Source: an uncultured Barnesiella sp. (lineage in GTDB: Bacteria; Bacteroidota; Bacteroidia; Bacteroidales; Barnesiellaceae_A). Taken from it: DNA of 7,290 bases. Positions 6,048-7,290 of the stretch are shown here, in pieces. The position numbers and the translations under genes were made by a program. The notes under the pieces are model-generated. The model was not told where the DNA came from. It ran no database searches and saw nothing but the letters and a program-made list of their open reading frames with translations. Position 1 is the first letter of the stretch. The number at the start of each line of letters is the position of its first letter. The stretch spans positions 1 to 7,290 of the forward strand of contig CAJGDT010000081.1 of the NCBI GenBank assembly GCA_904502265.1, read 5' to 3'.

Positions 6048-7289
6048 TTATTTTGTAATTCTCTCGAGCCACTTGAGCATACCGAGCATTACGGCCATAG
6101 AAATCAAGCAGAAGCCTGCAAATACAGCCCAGCACATCCATTGTTGGGGGAATGTGTTCAACATTGTTACACCCATAGCGATGAACAAGTTACCGATGGC
6201 AGTAGCCGACAACCACAAACCTTGGCAGATACCTTGCAAGTGCTTGGGAGCAATCTTCGATACGAATGAAAGACCGAGGGGAGAGATGAACAACTCGGCA
6301 ACAGTAAGGAAGAAGTAAGTGAGGATGAGCACTGCGGGGCTTGACTTCATAGCCATCTTAGCAGCATCGCTGAGGCTCTTGAACTCCATACCTGAAGGAT
6401 AGTTGTGTACCATTGCTACGATGGTGAGGAAGATATAAGCACAAGCGGCAATGAACATACCGATGGCAATCTTACGGGGTGTAGAAATCTCTTTGTTCTT
6501 CTTAGCAAGTGCACCGAAAATCAACATGATGATGGGTGTGAGCACGATAACAAAGAAGGGGTTGATACATTGCCAGATTTCGGGAGCAACTGAGTCAGTT
6601 GCAACGAAGTCACGAGCAAATACTGAGAGAGATTGACCGTTTTGGTGGAATGAGAACCAGAAGAATACAGCAACACCGAGTACAGCGTAGAGAGCCATGA
6701 GGCGTTGTTTGATTTCTTTAGCGTCAGCGTCTTTCTCAGCAGCCGATACTTCAGCTTTCTTCTCTTTCTTCACGGGAGTAGGCAATGATTTCATCACAAG
6801 CATGAAGATTGTGAGTGAAATGAGCATAGCAGCTACTGAAGCGATGAATGAGAGGTGTACACCTGTGTTGAATGTCTCGAGGTAGTTGGCACAGAAAGCA
6901 GCATCAACAGCACCTGTGTGACCTACGTTAGTAGCAAGAGTGTTGAGGTTTTCCATGTCGGTAGCCTTCATTTCACCACCGTTGAGGTACATGTGGCACA
7001 AGCGGGGAAGGTCAGAGTTGTAGAGCAAACCTTTGGTTTTCAACCAGAACTCTCTCAAAAGAGGAGCAACGAAGGGTGCGATAACACCACCGATGTTGAT
7101 GAAAACGTAGAAGATTTGGAAACCGCTGTCGCGACGTGACTTAGCGATAGCCAATGCTTCAGGACCCTTCTTGGCAGCTTCAGCCTCGAAGTTGTCATAC
7201 ATTTGACCTACGATAGCTTGCAAGTTACCTTTGAACAAACCGTTACCGAAGGCGATGATAAGGAGGGCAGCGCAAGTGAAGATGAGTAC
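6048..7289 (-). CDS. POT/PTR-family proton-coupled oligopeptide transporter, 5' end outside window
   Basis: This is an inner-membrane transporter of the major facilitator superfamily that takes up di- and tripeptides with protons. The frame stays open to the right edge, so 413 C-terminal residues are visible and the start is missing; the TTG at 7236-7238 is an internal leucine codon. Family marks in order: FGNGLFKGNLQAIVGQMYD (visible residues 14-32), RDSGFQIFYVFINIGG (the FY--IN-G POT signature, about 53-68), a Lys/Glu/Ala-rich cytoplasmic linker between the two halves (about 173-196), the TM7 segment FWFSFHQNGQSLSVFA (about 210-225), and VAELFISPLGLSFVSKIAPKHLQG (about 330-353) with the TM10 glutamate. 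The N-terminal ExxER motif would lie outside the window. At visible residue 215 a histidine precedes the TM7 glutamine where many POTs have an acidic residue. The exact substrate is unknown. The gene ends just before a hairpin shared with the glucosaminidase gene. Confidence 0.9.
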   Translation of the reverse strand, partial: VLIFTCAALLIIAFGNGLFKGNLQAIVGQMYDNFEAEAAKKGPEALAIAKSRRDSGFQIFYVFINIGGVIAPFVAPLLREFWLKTKGLLYNSDLPRLCHMYLNGGEMKATDMENLNTLATNVGHTGAVDAAFCANYLETFNTGVHLSFIASVAAMLISLTIFMLVMKSLPTPVKKEKKAEVSAAEKDADAKEIKQRLMALYAVLGVAVFFWFSFHQNGQSLSVFARDFVATDSVAPEIWQCINPFFVIVLTPIIMLIFGALAKKNKEISTPRKIAIGMFIAACAYIFLTIVAMVHNYPSGMEFKSLSDAAKMAMKSSPAVLILTYFFLTVAELFISPLGLSFVSKIAPKHLQGICQGLWLSATAIGNLFIAMGVTMLNTFPQQWMCWAVFAGFCLISMAVMLGMLKWLERITK

Positions 7290-7290
7290 C

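Noticed and set aside
1..7290. Search for a mobile element, CRISPR array, defence or toxin-antitoxin cassette, tRNA/rRNA genes
   Set aside because: No transposase, integrase, direct-repeat array or RNA gene was visible. All substantial coding regions are ordinary chromosomal genes.

Overview
The window looks like chromosomal DNA from a member of the Bacteroidota, most likely order Bacteroidales. Three things point there: promoter -7 elements of the Bacteroides type (TAnnTTTG) upstream of asd, ansA and cdd; A-rich leaders without clear Shine-Dalgarno sequences; and a protein set typical of that group (a DnaX with a long Pro/Gln/Ala linker, an N-terminally extended cytidine deaminase, a GH73 glucosaminidase with two LysM-like units, and a POT-family peptide transporter). 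I cannot name the genus from this window.

Layout from left to right: (1) the 3' end of a polysaccharide flippase gene (+). (2) asd, aspartate-semialdehyde dehydrogenase (+), with its own promoter. (3) A strong hairpin shared with convergent ansA, a type I L-asparaginase (-). (4) A 165-bp AT-rich gap holding the ansA promoter and a short palindrome. (5) A cdd-dnaX pair (-) in which cytidine deaminase is followed 12 nt later by DNA polymerase III gamma/tau. (6) A 100-bp divergent promoter region with a perfect 12-bp palindrome. (7) A secreted GH73/LysM glucosaminidase (+). (8) A second shared hairpin, then the 3' portion of a POT peptide transporter gene (-) that runs off the right edge.

The functions are housekeeping. 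AnsA makes aspartate, and Asd commits aspartyl phosphate to lysine/diaminopimelate, threonine and methionine. Diaminopimelate and the glucosaminidase both concern peptidoglycan. Cdd salvages pyrimidines and DnaX forms the clamp loader. The peptide transporter imports di- and tripeptides. These links are thematic; only cdd-dnaX looks co-transcribed.

I looked for mobile elements, CRISPR arrays, tRNA/rRNA genes, toxin-antitoxin or defence genes and tandem repeats and saw none. No gap exceeds 300 bases. I see no evidence of a previously undescribed system. The points most worth checking are a histidine at a usually acidic position in TM7 of the transporter, and two palindromes in regulatory gaps.
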